Part shown: positions 53,500 to 61,878 of the stretch, one piece after another
How the letters are laid out: each line of letters starts with the position of its first letter
Position numbering within the stretch: position 1 is the stretch's first letter
NCBI GenBank assembly: GCA_013361525.1
Contig: JABFXY010000142.1
Span: forward strand, 1-64,000
DNA length: 64,000 bases
From: Polyangiaceae bacterium
GTDB lineage: Bacteria; Myxococcota_A; Polyangia; Polyangiales; Polyangiaceae
Reading direction: 5' to 3'
Made by a program: the position numbers and the translations under genes
The notes under the pieces: model-generated
The model's input: the letters and a program-made list of their open reading frames with translations, nothing else
The model's database searches: none
What the model was told of the DNA's origin: nothing

Positions 53500-54174
53500 G
53501 TGTCTCGAGCGCGTCGGTCGCCTCCTCTCCATCGTGCGGATACCGGGCCGCCGTGGCGTCCGCTCGTCATTGCCGTTGCCATGACCGTCGCCGCGACGGC
53601 GTGCGACGCTCCGCGCGACGAATCGGAGGCCGGTGGAGCGTCGCTCGGCGGCGCGGCGGGGCACGGCGGTGAAGGCGGCTCGATGGAGCAAGAGCCGTCG
53701 CCCTGCGGCGAGATCGCGAATGCACCGGCGTTCGCTATCGGCACGGGAGAGGTCTGTTATGAAGCCCTCGAGGACGGCGACGTCGTGCCGCAAATGGCGG
53801 GGCCGCAAAATGGCTATCACTTATGGGTCGCGCTCGTTTGTGCCGACTGTCCGCGCGACATCATCGTCGTCACCGGCGCGAAGCGGGAGGACGCGGACGA
53901 ATGGCTGTCCGACACCGCGGAACGTGTCGTCGAATTGAAATCGATGCAGGTCGCGGGCTTGTTTGCCGGCATGCCGGGCACACCCACCGATCCGAGCTCG
54001 TTCGTCCCCGAAGGGACGCCGGTGCGCCTTGTCGCCGAGGCCAGGGATCTCGATGGCACCATCCTTCACAGCGCGGAGAAGTCCGTCGTCGTCGGACCGG
54101 TCGAGCTGTGGCTGAACCAATGCGATCCCAATCCCGACACGTGCGGCCATCCGGGGGGAGATCCCTGCTGTTGA
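53500..54174 (+). CDS. Putative lipoprotein, unknown function
   Basis: A 224-residue lipoprotein. The GTG at 53500, 1 bp after the stop of the His-rich lipoprotein gene, gives a basic start, a hydrophobic segment and lipobox AATAC. A Gly-rich linker follows, then a beta-rich domain of about 150 residues with an Ig-like strand pattern (PQNGYHLWVALVCADC, VRLVAEARDLDGT). The C-terminus CDPNPDTCGHPGGDPCC is Cys-rich and could form disulfides or bind metal. Its place at the end of the efflux operon suggests co-expression, though the function is unknown. Confidence 0.72.
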   Translation: MSRARRSPPLHRADTGPPWRPLVIAVAMTVAATACDAPRDESEAGGASLGGAAGHGGEGGSMEQEPSPCGEIANAPAFAIGTGEVCYEALEDGDVVPQMAGPQNGYHLWVALVCADCPRDIIVVTGAKREDADEWLSDTAERVVELKSMQVAGLFAGMPGTPTDPSSFVPEGTPVRLVAEARDLDGTILHSAEKSVVVGPVELWLNQCDPNPDTCGHPGGDPCC

Positions 54175-54212
54175 GGCTCCGCCCGCGCGCCATTGGTTCG
54201 CATTGAGCAGCT

Positions 54213-55496
54213 TCAGCTGGAGGCTCGCCCGAGCGCTGCCGGCTCCGCAGGCGCAGGAGACCGGGCATCGCGCCGCAATGTCTCATTCATCCGGACGGCG
54301 ACCACGACGCCCGACGCGAGGGTGAGCGCTGCAACGAGCCACATCGCCGCGGGAAGCCCGAGCGCATCGGCGGTGACACCCGCGAGCACCGCGCCGATCG
54401 CGTACCCGAGATCCCGCCAGAGGCGGTACACGCCGACCGATGATGCGCGCCACGAGGGGTGCGCGACGTCGCCGATGGCCGCGAGGAGCGTCGGATAAAC
54501 CATTGCCGTGCCGACCCCCAAGAGCGTGGCGCCGAGAGCGAATCCCCCGTAGCTCGACGAGACCACCACGATTCCGATGCCGACCGCTTGCACCCACATG
54601 CCGCCGGCAATCAGCCATTTGCGCCCCACCCGGTCGGACCATGCGCCCGTGAACAGCTGGCCGACCCCCTGCGTCGCCGGGTATATCGCGGCGAGCGTGC
54701 CGATCTTTGCAAAGTCCATATCGGCCGCCGCAAAGAAGAGCGGGAAAAGCCCCCAGGCCATGCCGTCGTTGAGGTTGTTCACGAGCCCCGCTTGGCTGAT
54801 GCTGGACAGGTTCTTGTCACCTAGCGACGTGCGCCAGAAGACCTCCCGTTGCGTGGGCATCTCATTCGACGGAAGCGACCCGTGCAGGTTGGACTCGGCA
54901 GCGACGTGGTGCTTCGTCTCCCGCACGACGAAGGCCGATAGAGATAGGCCGATAGCGACGAAGCCGACACCCAAGTAGAAGGGCTCCGGGCGTAGGCCAT
55001 AACGCGCGGCCACGAAGCCCGTGGCGAGCGCGCTGGCCGCCACGGCGAAGTAGCCCGCGAACTCGTTGAGGCCCATCGCCAGCCCTCGCCTTTGCGCTCC
55101 GGCGAGGTCGATCTTCATGATGACGGTCGTCGACCAGGTCAGCCCCTGGCTCACCCCGAGCAGCGCATTCGCGAACAAAACCCAGGACCAGGTCGGGGCC
55201 CACATGAGGAGGAAGGGCACCGGCACGGCGACCAGCCAGCCACCCACGAGGACGTGTTTGCGACCGAAACGATCCGAGAGGCGCCCGGCCAGATAGTTGG
55301 TCAGCGCTTTGGTGATGCCGAAGACGACGATGAAAGAGAGCACTGCGGCCTTCGCCGCGAGGTGGAAGTCTTGCTCGGCGATCGGGGGCAGGAGCGTCCG
55401 CTCCAGACCGACCATCGCGCCGACGAACGCGTTGACGACCACCAGCAGCGAGAACTGGGGCAGGTTTTCGCGAAGGCCGAGGCGTATCTCACGCAT
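54213..55496 (-). CDS. MFS transporter
   Basis: A 427-residue major facilitator with 12 transmembrane helices. The signature loop GRLSDRFGRKHVLVGG lies between helices 2 and 3, and the second half repeats it as GAWSDRVGRKWLIAGG. ATG 55496 overlaps the stop of the persulfide-dioxygenase-like gene by 8 bp, so it belongs to that operon. Given its neighbours it may move a sulfur compound such as sulfite or thiosulfate, but the sequence alone does not show this. Confidence 0.88.
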   Translation of the reverse strand: MREIRLGLRENLPQFSLLVVVNAFVGAMVGLERTLLPPIAEQDFHLAAKAAVLSFIVVFGITKALTNYLAGRLSDRFGRKHVLVGGWLVAVPVPFLLMWAPTWSWVLFANALLGVSQGLTWSTTVIMKIDLAGAQRRGLAMGLNEFAGYFAVAASALATGFVAARYGLRPEPFYLGVGFVAIGLSLSAFVVRETKHHVAAESNLHGSLPSNEMPTQREVFWRTSLGDKNLSSISQAGLVNNLNDGMAWGLFPLFFAAADMDFAKIGTLAAIYPATQGVGQLFTGAWSDRVGRKWLIAGGMWVQAVGIGIVVVSSSYGGFALGATLLGVGTAMVYPTLLAAIGDVAHPSWRASSVGVYRLWRDLGYAIGAVLAGVTADALGLPAAMWLVAALTLASGVVVAVRMNETLRRDARSPAPAEPAALGRASS

Positions 55497-56232
55497 GGCC
55501 GGCCACTTCGCGCCCCTGGTTGATACGAAGGATCGTCTCCATCGCTGCGGGTTTGGGCGGCACGTCGCGGAGCTCTGCAATGAATTCTTCACGCGACTTC
55601 GACAGCAGGGGGTTCCACCGCCTCTCGAATGCGATCGTGCTCGACGGTTTACCGCTCATACCGGCGCCGCACGCCGACCCGGCAAAGTGGCCCGGGTAAA
55701 CCTCGAGCTCGTCGGGGAGCGTGAGCAGCTTGGTATGGATACTGTCGTAGAGCTCGCCGGCATTCTCGCGCGCGCGGCCCGGCAGGTCGGGGCGGCCGAC
55801 GGCGCCGACGAAGAGAGTATCCCCCGTCAATACGAACCACGGATCGGTGCCGCGACGGAGGTCGGTCACGACGAGGCTCACGCTTTCGGGCGTATGGCCG
55901 GGCGTGTGGAGCACCTTGATGCGCGTGTTGCCGAGCGGAACCTCTTGCCCGTCATTCAGCGGCTCGAACGGCAGCGTCACGCCCGCCGAGGCGTGCAGGC
56001 AATAGGCCGCACCGGCCTTCTTCGCGAGCGCGGGGCCACCGGACCGGTGGTCGGCGTGCACGTGTGTGTCGATGACGTGCGTGATGCGCATGCCCTTCGA
56101 TGCGGCAAAATCGATATACGCGTCGACGTCCTCCTCGTGGGCGTCGACCACGGCGCTCACGCCCAGCCCGCCACAGCCGAACAGGTACGCGGCGCACCCG
56201 GTCTCGAAATAGTAATACGGCTTGAAAATCAT
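55489..56232 (-). CDS. ETHE1-like persulfide dioxygenase
   Basis: A 247-residue beta-lactamase-fold enzyme. The metal motif THVHADH (56-62), a His in HTPGHTPESVS, Asp in LTGDTLFVG and His in YPGHFAGSACG match ETHE1/Blh-type persulfide dioxygenases, which oxidise glutathione persulfide to sulfite using one iron. GRPDLPGRARENAGELYDS also fits. ATG 56232 overlaps the stop of an ArsR-rhodanese gene as ATGA; this pairing is typical of persulfide-sensing operons such as bigR. Substrate assignment comes from family knowledge and context. Confidence 0.88.
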   Translation of the reverse strand: MIFKPYYYFETGCAAYLFGCGGLGVSAVVDAHEEDVDAYIDFAASKGMRITHVIDTHVHADHRSGGPALAKKAGAAYCLHASAGVTLPFEPLNDGQEVPLGNTRIKVLHTPGHTPESVSLVVTDLRRGTDPWFVLTGDTLFVGAVGRPDLPGRARENAGELYDSIHTKLLTLPDELEVYPGHFAGSACGAGMSGKPSSTIAFERRWNPLLSKSREEFIAELRDVPPKPAAMETILRINQGREVAGHA

Positions 56233-56909
56233 CGATTCACTCCCTCGCCCTCGACGCGCCATCCGCGTGCACGAAAGTCGGCGACGCCCTGCTCCATGCG
56301 TTGGGCTTTGAAGCCTTGTTTGCGGAGCAAGTCGACGGCCTCGACGGCCATGACGCAGTAAGGACCGCGGCAGTAAGCCACGATCTCGACATCCTTCGGC
56401 AGCTCCTTGAGCCGAGCCTTGAGCTCCCCGACGGGAATGGAAATCGCCCCGGGAATGTGGCCCGCCCGGTACTCCTCCGGCGGGCGCACATCGAGCACGG
56501 TTACTTCCCCTGCCCTCACGCGGCGAAGCAGCTCCTTTCCTTCGACAGGCTCCATCGCGCCCCGCTGTTCGAAGTACGAGCGACTGACCTGATCGACCTC
56601 CGCCAAACGCACTTCCGCGAGTCCGCGAAGCGCAACGAAGAAGCGGCCGACCTCCTCGTCCGCCAATCGGTACTCCACATAGAGCCCCTTCTTGTCGGCT
56701 TCGACGAGCCGCGCGCCACGCAATACCTGCAAATGCTGTGAGGCATTCGCAATGGAGATCGAGGCTTGCTCCGCAAGCGCTTCGACGGTGCGGGGCCCCT
56801 GACAGAGAAGGTCCAAGAGCTCGAGCCGCTTCGGCGCGGCGACGGCTTTCCCGACGCGCGCGAACTGCTCGTAGATGGCGTCTTTGAATCGCCGATGGGC
56901 AGGCGTCAT
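56229..56909 (-). CDS. ArsR-family regulator fused to rhodanese
   Basis: A 226-residue fusion. Residues 10-95 are an ArsR/SmtB winged helix (PKRLELLDLLCQGPRTVEALAEQ, ASQHLQVLRGARLVE) with a single Cys at 36. Residues 120-222 are a rhodanese domain (VTVLDVRPPEEYRAGHIPGA) whose active loop is CRGPYC, with catalytic Cys180 and a second Cys185. Such fusions let a repressor sense sulfane sulfur directly through the rhodanese. It is first in an operon with a persulfide dioxygenase (ATGA) and an MFS transporter. A short palindrome lies at 56932-56945, upstream of its start. Confidence 0.92.
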   Translation of the reverse strand: MTPAHRRFKDAIYEQFARVGKAVAAPKRLELLDLLCQGPRTVEALAEQASISIANASQHLQVLRGARLVEADKKGLYVEYRLADEEVGRFFVALRGLAEVRLAEVDQVSRSYFEQRGAMEPVEGKELLRRVRAGEVTVLDVRPPEEYRAGHIPGAISIPVGELKARLKELPKDVEIVAYCRGPYCVMAVEAVDLLRKQGFKAQRMEQGVADFRARGWRVEGEGVNR

Positions 56910-56931
56910 AATTCAAGCATTCACGATCTTA

Positions 56932-56945
56932 CTTGATTAGTCAAG
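56932..56945. promoter_or_regulatory. Candidate ArsR operator and promoter
   Basis: CTTGATTAGTCAAG is a perfect 5-4-5 palindrome 23-36 bp upstream of the ArsR-rhodanese start (56909). On the minus strand it contains TTGACT, a good -35 box, with AATGCT 17 bases later as a weak -10. A repressor bound here would cover the -35 element. A second TCAAG copy at 56913-56917 pairs with the same CTTGA, so the operator could be longer. Confidence 0.5.
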
Positions 56946-56994
56946 CGGCGGCCAGTCCGCGAACCCTTTTGCCGACCCGGCCCCTCCATTCGGC

Positions 56995-57438
56995 ATGGAG
57001 AAGCCGACCACTTTCAGCGAGGACCCGCGGGCGCACCACCCTGCAGACGCGCAAACCCCTTCCCCCGATCGCGTGATCCTCGTCTACGACGGCGATAGCG
57101 GCATCCAAGCGATGTTGCTCGACGTCGTGAAGAAGGCGGTCGGGCGCGAAGACTGCGCGCTCTGCGAAATCACGTACAGCCCGCTGGGAAAGCGCTCGGG
57201 CTGGTCTCGGTGCGCGGCGGGCCTCGGCGTCCCCGTGACCGAGATCCATCGAGATCAAGTCCCGCCCGAATGGGGCATTGCGAGGACCGAGCTCCCATGC
57301 GTTCTCGGGCAGGTGCAGGAACAGCGACCGTTCGTGCTCGTCGCGCGTGACGAGATCCGTGCGTGCCGCGGGAGCGTCCAAGCCCTCGAGGCCAAACTCC
57401 ATAAGGCGCTCTCGCCGAGCAAGCGAGGGGACGGCTAG
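56995..57438 (+). CDS. Conserved hypothetical protein (YDGDSG type)
   Basis: A 147-residue cytosolic protein. The centre, VILVYDGDSGIQAMLLD, then CALCEITYSPLGKRSGW, resembles a widespread uncharacterised family in which LVYNADSG and CxLCxLTYG occur in the same order. The two Cys of CALC could be catalytic or metal-binding, but no function is established. It is divergent from the ArsR-rhodanese gene by 85 bp and may share its regulatory palindrome. Its TAG stop overlaps the stop of the convergent sigma-factor gene within CTAG. Confidence 0.7.
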   Translation: MEKPTTFSEDPRAHHPADAQTPSPDRVILVYDGDSGIQAMLLDVVKKAVGREDCALCEITYSPLGKRSGWSRCAAGLGVPVTEIHRDQVPPEWGIARTELPCVLGQVQEQRPFVLVARDEIRACRGSVQALEAKLHKALSPSKRGDG

Positions 57439-57989
57439 AAGCCGTCTGCGTTGGCGAGCACGTGATCGCGCAGATTCACCCGGGCGCGGTGGAGACGGCT
57501 CTTCAACGCGTCGACGGTGATGCCGAGACGGGCGGCGGCTTCGGGTGCGCTCAGCTCTTGGACGTCCCGTAGCAGCACGACCTCGCGGTGGATCGGGTGG
57601 AGTGCCGCTAGCGCGTCTGTGAGCAGCGCAGCGCGCCGGCGGCACTCGACCGCCTCCGACGGATCGGGGAAGTCTCCCGGCAGCTCCTCGTCGGTGCTGC
57701 TGAAGACCACCGCTTCGTGGCGACGCTCGATCAGGCGCAGGCACTCGCGTCGGACGATCGTGAACATCCAGCTCACGATCGACGACGCCGATCCGCGGAA
57801 GGTCTTGATCGCGCGGGTAGCTGCCCAAAGGGTCTCTTGGACCGCATCTTCCGCGTCTTCCGTGGTTCGACAGACCTGCAGGCCGAACCGGTACACGCCA
57901 TGTCGATGGGCTTGGAGAAGTTGGCCGAGCGCAGCGGGATCTCCGGCTTGCGCGGCGATGAGGAGGTCTTCAGGAGCGTGAGGCTTCAT
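57435..57989 (-). CDS. ECF sigma factor in the sen operon
   Basis: A 184-residue ECF-type sigma factor. Region 2 is about 15-80 (TEDAEDAVQETLWAATRAI, with IVSWMFTIVRRECL), and region 4 about 125-175 (HPIHREVVLLRDVQELSAPEAAARLGITVDALKSRLHRAR). There is no Cys-rich tail, so it is not CorE-like, and no anti-sigma gene is adjacent. ATG 57989 overlaps the senB stop as ATGA; a GTG at 57995 is a weaker option. It shares stop-codon bases (CTAG) with the convergent gene. Its place last in a selenoneine operon suggests a stress response linked to that product, which is an inference. Confidence 0.85.
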   Translation of the reverse strand: MKPHAPEDLLIAAQAGDPAALGQLLQAHRHGVYRFGLQVCRTTEDAEDAVQETLWAATRAIKTFRGSASSIVSWMFTIVRRECLRLIERRHEAVVFSSTDEELPGDFPDPSEAVECRRRAALLTDALAALHPIHREVVLLRDVQELSAPEAAARLGITVDALKSRLHRARVNLRDHVLANADGF

Positions 57990-58984
57990 CGGCACAGGGT
58001 GGAGGGGTGATCACGGGAAAAGGGTTCGGACAAGAGCGCTCGCCAGCTCTCCCTCTCGAGACGGGGATCCACGAGGGGGCGCAGCGCATCGGTCCTGTGT
58101 CGCAGCTCCTCCAGAAACGCGAGCTCGCTCTCGCAACGGTGGAGCAGGTCGGCGAGCCCGGCAGCGTCGTGCACCTCGAAATAGCCGGGATATGCCTCGC
58201 CGAGGATTCCGACGGACCCGTCGATGCGCGTCGAGACGACGGCAACACCACAGGCGATCGCTTCGGTGACGACGTTCGCTCCGCCCTCGGACACGCTGGT
58301 GAGCGCGAGCAGATCGCTGCCGGCGACGATACGCATCGCCTCGGATCGAGGCCGCTCGCCCAGCCAGCGCCACCGGCCTTTGGAGGACCGCGACGCTTCG
58401 CGGGCTTGCTCGGCCAGGCTCGGATCGAGGGCTGCGCCGAGATGGATGACGGTGATGCGCGAGCCCACAGGCAGCAATTCTGTGGCCCGTGCCGACAAGA
58501 GCGGATCCTTTACGTCCCTCAAATGACCGAGCACGACGACGGCAAACCGGTCCTGCGATACCACCGACAGCGCCTCGCGCGGCGCGCGGGCGCTCTGCCG
58601 AATCGTACGTGTCTTCGAGCGCAGGCGCTCGGGGAGCTGCGCGATGCCGAGGGGTTGAAGGACCACGATACGATTCGCGAGCTCGAGCGATGCCTGCGCG
58701 CTGGGATCGTGGTGGATGTCACCATAGAGGTCGGTCCCGGTGAGGGCGACGATCCGCGGCACACCGGGACACCGGCGCGCGTGCTCCGCTATCGAATCGT
58801 GGCTACGGAGCGCGTGCAGCGCGATGAGCACGTCGCACGCCTCGCCATTCCATGCCTGTGCGATCCGCACCCGCCAGCCGAGCTCGCGAAGCCGCAAAGC
58901 CCAGCGGAGCGCCGTCACACGGTTGCCGCTTCGCGAACCGGCCGGGACGGGCGTCGCGATGAACGCGGTCAATCGAGGGCGCAT
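57986..58984 (-). CDS. senB: Selenosugar synthase SenB
   Basis: A 332-residue glycosyltransferase-like enzyme of the SenB (TIGR04348) family. It begins with FIATPVPAGSRSGNRVTALRWA, then WNGEACDVLIALHA, VALTGTDLYGDI, VVLGHLRDVKDP and EGGANVVTEAI, each characteristic of the family. SenB makes a selenosugar from UDP-N-acetylglucosamine and selenophosphate. AGGA precedes ATG 58984, which overlaps the senA stop by 16 bp. Selenophosphate must come from SenC/SelD, which is not in this window. Confidence 0.9.
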   Translation of the reverse strand: MRPRLTAFIATPVPAGSRSGNRVTALRWALRLRELGWRVRIAQAWNGEACDVLIALHALRSHDSIAEHARRCPGVPRIVALTGTDLYGDIHHDPSAQASLELANRIVVLQPLGIAQLPERLRSKTRTIRQSARAPREALSVVSQDRFAVVVLGHLRDVKDPLLSARATELLPVGSRITVIHLGAALDPSLAEQAREASRSSKGRWRWLGERPRSEAMRIVAGSDLLALTSVSEGGANVVTEAIACGVAVVSTRIDGSVGILGEAYPGYFEVHDAAGLADLLHRCESELAFLEELRHRTDALRPLVDPRLERESWRALLSEPFSRDHPSTLCR

Positions 58985-60267
58985 GTCCTGAACCCCGCCC
59001 AAACGTCACGTCGATCCGGCGTATAGAAGTTGCGCCACGTCGGCCGTAACAGGCGCGCGCGGGTGGCGAAGCACCCTCCGCGCAGCACACGGTGGTCGCC
59101 GAACCATGGCTCGCTGTATTCCGCATAGGGATCGCGCTCGAAGCCCGGATACGCCTCGAACGCGGTCGACGTCCACTCCCACACATTGCCGATCATTTGA
59201 CGGCACCGGAAGACGCTTTCGCTATTTGGAAAGGCGCCGACATCGACCGTATCGGAGCGCGAGAGATCCAAATTGGCTCGATCGAGGTCAATCGGCGCGC
59301 CCGCTGCAGCACACTCCCATTCGGCCTCGGTCGGCAAGCGGCGCCCCGCCCAGCGGCACCACGCTTCCGCCTCATAGGCCGATATGTGAATCATCGGCCG
59401 GTCCGGCTGCATCGCTATCGAAACCCAAGTATCGAACACTCTCCGTTCCCAATCCCCATCCGCGCGCCGCCAGTAGACTGGGTGCTCCGCGCCCGTCCGG
59501 TCGAGCCATTGCCGGCCCTCGTCGCTCCAGAGCTCGCGACGCCGGTAGCCTCCGTCATCCACGAACATCGCGAACTCACGCTGCGTCACCGGTGCACGGG
59601 CGATCGAATACGGACGAAGCTCGACGTCGTGCGCCCACTTTTCGTTGTCGAAAACGAACAGCGGCGGCGAATCTCGCTCGGCGCCGACACGGACGCGACC
59701 TCCCGGAACGCGCACATCCCCCGCGCACGCTCCGCCCGGCATGGTCCGATCGGCTCCTGCCCCGAGCCCCGCGAGGCGCGGCGCGCTCCACCCCATCGTC
59801 TGTCGCGTGTACACCAGCGCTTCGCCGTGCATGTCCTCGTGAAACGTGGCGAGCATGAGGAAGTAGCGGAGCACGGGCGTCATCGGCCTCGCGCTCGCCG
59901 CCGCGTCGAGAACGAGATCGCCGACCGTCTGGAGGTAAACGTCGGTCTCGGCGCGGGACGGAAGCGGCAGATCCCACCGCCGGCGATGGGCCACCTTCGC
60001 CGAGTCCCAAAGCGCGTCGGCATCGGCGCGAAGCGGTGCTCGACCGAGCGCGTGCCTGAGTACCCATCGCTCTTGAAACCACGCAACATGGCCCAATTCC
60101 CACAGCGGTGGGTTGATGATTGCGAGGTACGGCGCCGCCCAGCGCGCGTCGTCGATGTCTGCGTAGAGCGCTCGCGTGCGATCACGCGCGTCGGAGATCC
60201 AATCAGCCAATGCCTCGGAGGTGATCTCGCGAGCTTCCTGGTGGTTTGCTTTCGTGCTTGCGCTCAC
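58969..60267 (-). CDS. senA: Selenoneine synthase SenA (EgtB-like)
   Basis: A 432-residue enzyme of the EgtB/SenA group. The N-terminal DinB-like domain has the likely iron ligands His60, His143 and His147 (LWELGH, FHEDMHGE). The C-terminal part is the formylglycine-generating-enzyme fold (PVTQREFAMFVDDGGY, RRLPTEAEWECAAAG, GNVWEWTSTAF, RVLRGGCFAT). EgtB joins cysteine derivatives to hercynine; SenA uses a selenosugar instead. The neighbouring senB gene decides in favour of SenA. GTG 60267 with GAGGG upstream is preferred. No EgtD (histidine methyltransferase) is nearby, so hercynine must be made elsewhere. Confidence 0.85.
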   Translation of the reverse strand: MSASTKANHQEAREITSEALADWISDARDRTRALYADIDDARWAAPYLAIINPPLWELGHVAWFQERWVLRHALGRAPLRADADALWDSAKVAHRRRWDLPLPSRAETDVYLQTVGDLVLDAAASARPMTPVLRYFLMLATFHEDMHGEALVYTRQTMGWSAPRLAGLGAGADRTMPGGACAGDVRVPGGRVRVGAERDSPPLFVFDNEKWAHDVELRPYSIARAPVTQREFAMFVDDGGYRRRELWSDEGRQWLDRTGAEHPVYWRRADGDWERRVFDTWVSIAMQPDRPMIHISAYEAEAWCRWAGRRLPTEAEWECAAAGAPIDLDRANLDLSRSDTVDVGAFPNSESVFRCRQMIGNVWEWTSTAFEAYPGFERDPYAEYSEPWFGDHRVLRGGCFATRARLLRPTWRNFYTPDRRDVWAGFRTCALD

Positions 60268-60483
60268 GGTCCCTCGATGACGTTCACGAGCGCTGGTCCG
60301 CTCGCAAGCGTACCTCAGCGACCGCTGTCGAGACAGACGCCGAGCAAGCGGCAAAACGCCTCAGCGGCGTGTGAAACCGCAATCGTCTACGCAGCACGAT
60401 GCGCCGTGAGCTCAACGCCGGGCGCTCAGCATCCTTTCTGCGACTCGCAGCGTCGATCTCGGCTCGGCACCCGGGTAGCCTCG

Positions 60484-61293
60484 ATGGCAATCGTGCGTAC
60501 GGAACGAACCATCCTATTCGCCATCGTGCTCGCTGCAGGGTGCGACGACGCCTCGCCCACGGACCGCAGTAGCGCACCGGCACCGTCATCGAGCGCGTCA
60601 GCGACTGCGGCGCGCGATCCGGCTTCCAGCGACGAGGCCTATTGCGAGAAGTTCGCGGCGCGCATTCAGGAGTGTATGCCGCTCACGCGGGAGCGCACGC
60701 TCGAGCAGGAGGCGGAGCGCTGCCTCGCCGGAAGGAAGGTCGCGCGGAGCATTGGTCAGTGGAACGACGACGAGCGTCGAGAGCTGGCTCGGTGTCTCGC
60801 GATGCCGAGCTGCGACGAGGTCACGGAATGCATGAAGCCCAAGCCTTCGGCGGCGGCTTCGTCTGCGCCGACGACATCCGCGCCGGCGCCGACGTCGTCC
60901 GTCGACAGCGCGCCCGTCTTGGACGACATCCGAGGCCTCCCGCACGCTCACCCCGAGCGAACCTATGTGGCGCAGGAAGAAGGCGGCCTCAGCGGCTTCG
61001 TGCCCGGCGCGAAGGAGCTCGGCTGCAAGACGATCGTCATCGAGTCTTGGTTCTGGGTCCGATGCGGCAACGACGAGCGCCGCGTGCAGCGCATCGACAT
61101 CGACAAGGGCAAACACCAGACCCAGACACAGGTGAAGATCGAAAACGGCGTGGGGACCATTCTCACGCCGTTCGTGAAAGGCACGGATCTAAGAGCGAAG
61201 TGGACCTTCGACGACGGGGAGCGGTGGCAGACGCTCACGTGGCCGGCGGGGCCGCGGCCGCGGCAAGTGGGCACCATGTCCGACCGGCCCTGA
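60484..61293 (+). CDS. Putative lipoprotein, unknown function
   Basis: A 269-residue lipoprotein: lipobox VLAAGC (Cys at 19), Ser/Ala/Pro linker, a Cys-containing helical segment (YCEKFAARIQECM, LARCLAMPSCDEVTECM), a second Ser/Ala/Pro spacer, then a beta-rich tail with Trp (WFWVRCGNDERRV). No family is recognised. ATG 60484 begins the signal peptide but has a weak ribosome site; the frame is open much further upstream as the shadow of senA. The 216-bp gap to senA holds nothing I can identify. Confidence 0.7.
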   Translation: MAIVRTERTILFAIVLAAGCDDASPTDRSSAPAPSSSASATAARDPASSDEAYCEKFAARIQECMPLTRERTLEQEAERCLAGRKVARSIGQWNDDERRELARCLAMPSCDEVTECMKPKPSAAASSAPTTSAPAPTSSVDSAPVLDDIRGLPHAHPERTYVAQEEGGLSGFVPGAKELGCKTIVIESWFWVRCGNDERRVQRIDIDKGKHQTQTQVKIENGVGTILTPFVKGTDLRAKWTFDDGERWQTLTWPAGPRPRQVGTMSDRP

Positions 61294-61347
61294 TTCGCGT
61301 GTCCACTTACGCTTGCGCGTAACCACCAGACCGAAGAAAACACGAGC

Positions 61348-61782
61348 GTGGAAGCGCTCGTCGCCCGTGCGTCCGTCGTTATTGCCGCCTCGCGAGCGGT
61401 CGTGTGGGGCGTCCTGATGTCGCCCGAAACAATCCCGCTGATCATGCCGGTCACCGCCGTCATCGCACCGTGGCAGCCGGGTCAGCGATTCGTCTGGGCA
61501 TTCAAGCTCGGCCCGCGCGAGTCTCGCGTCGAAGGGGTCGTACACCGCGTCGAGGACGAGCGCCTCCTCGAGTACGAATATCAAGATCCGCATTCACGAG
61601 ACGTCCTCGGGATCCAAAACGCCCATCGAGTCACGCTCGAGCTCTTCGACGACGGAGACGGGACGCGCCTCGACGTCGTTCAAGATGCGAACGTGTCGAA
61701 GGCTGCACAGGCACACGCCGAGGGGGGTTGGCGGCTGGCGCTCAACAATCTCAAGGGGCTCGTCGAGCAATCGCGATCCTGA
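61348..61782 (+). CDS. SRPBCC/AHSA1-like protein
   Basis: A 144-residue cytosolic protein of the SRPBCC (START-like) fold: the opening ASVVIAASRAVVWGVLMSPE, the strand run WAFKLGPRESRVEGVVHRVE and the closing helix WRLALNNLKGLVEQ are typical of the AHSA1/polyketide-cyclase branch, which binds small hydrophobic ligands. Its ligand is unknown. A GTG start at 61348 is used. It follows the lipoprotein gene by 54 bp and may be co-transcribed. Confidence 0.75.
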   Translation: MEALVARASVVIAASRAVVWGVLMSPETIPLIMPVTAVIAPWQPGQRFVWAFKLGPRESRVEGVVHRVEDERLLEYEYQDPHSRDVLGIQNAHRVTLELFDDGDGTRLDVVQDANVSKAAQAHAEGGWRLALNNLKGLVEQSRS

Positions 61783-61878
61783 AAAGGCAAGGTCGAAAGC
61801 TCCGCGACCCGCTGTATCCTGCCCTCCTGTTACCGAAGCGAGCCTAACGGCGCGCGACCAGCTCGGACGGAGGCGAAT

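Noticed and set aside
52399..53820. Long minus-strand open frame (473 codons) opposite the second RND pump and its downstream genes
   Set aside because: Antisense shadow of a clear pump gene and its downstream small genes in high-GC DNA; no domain and composition dominated by Arg, Asp and His.
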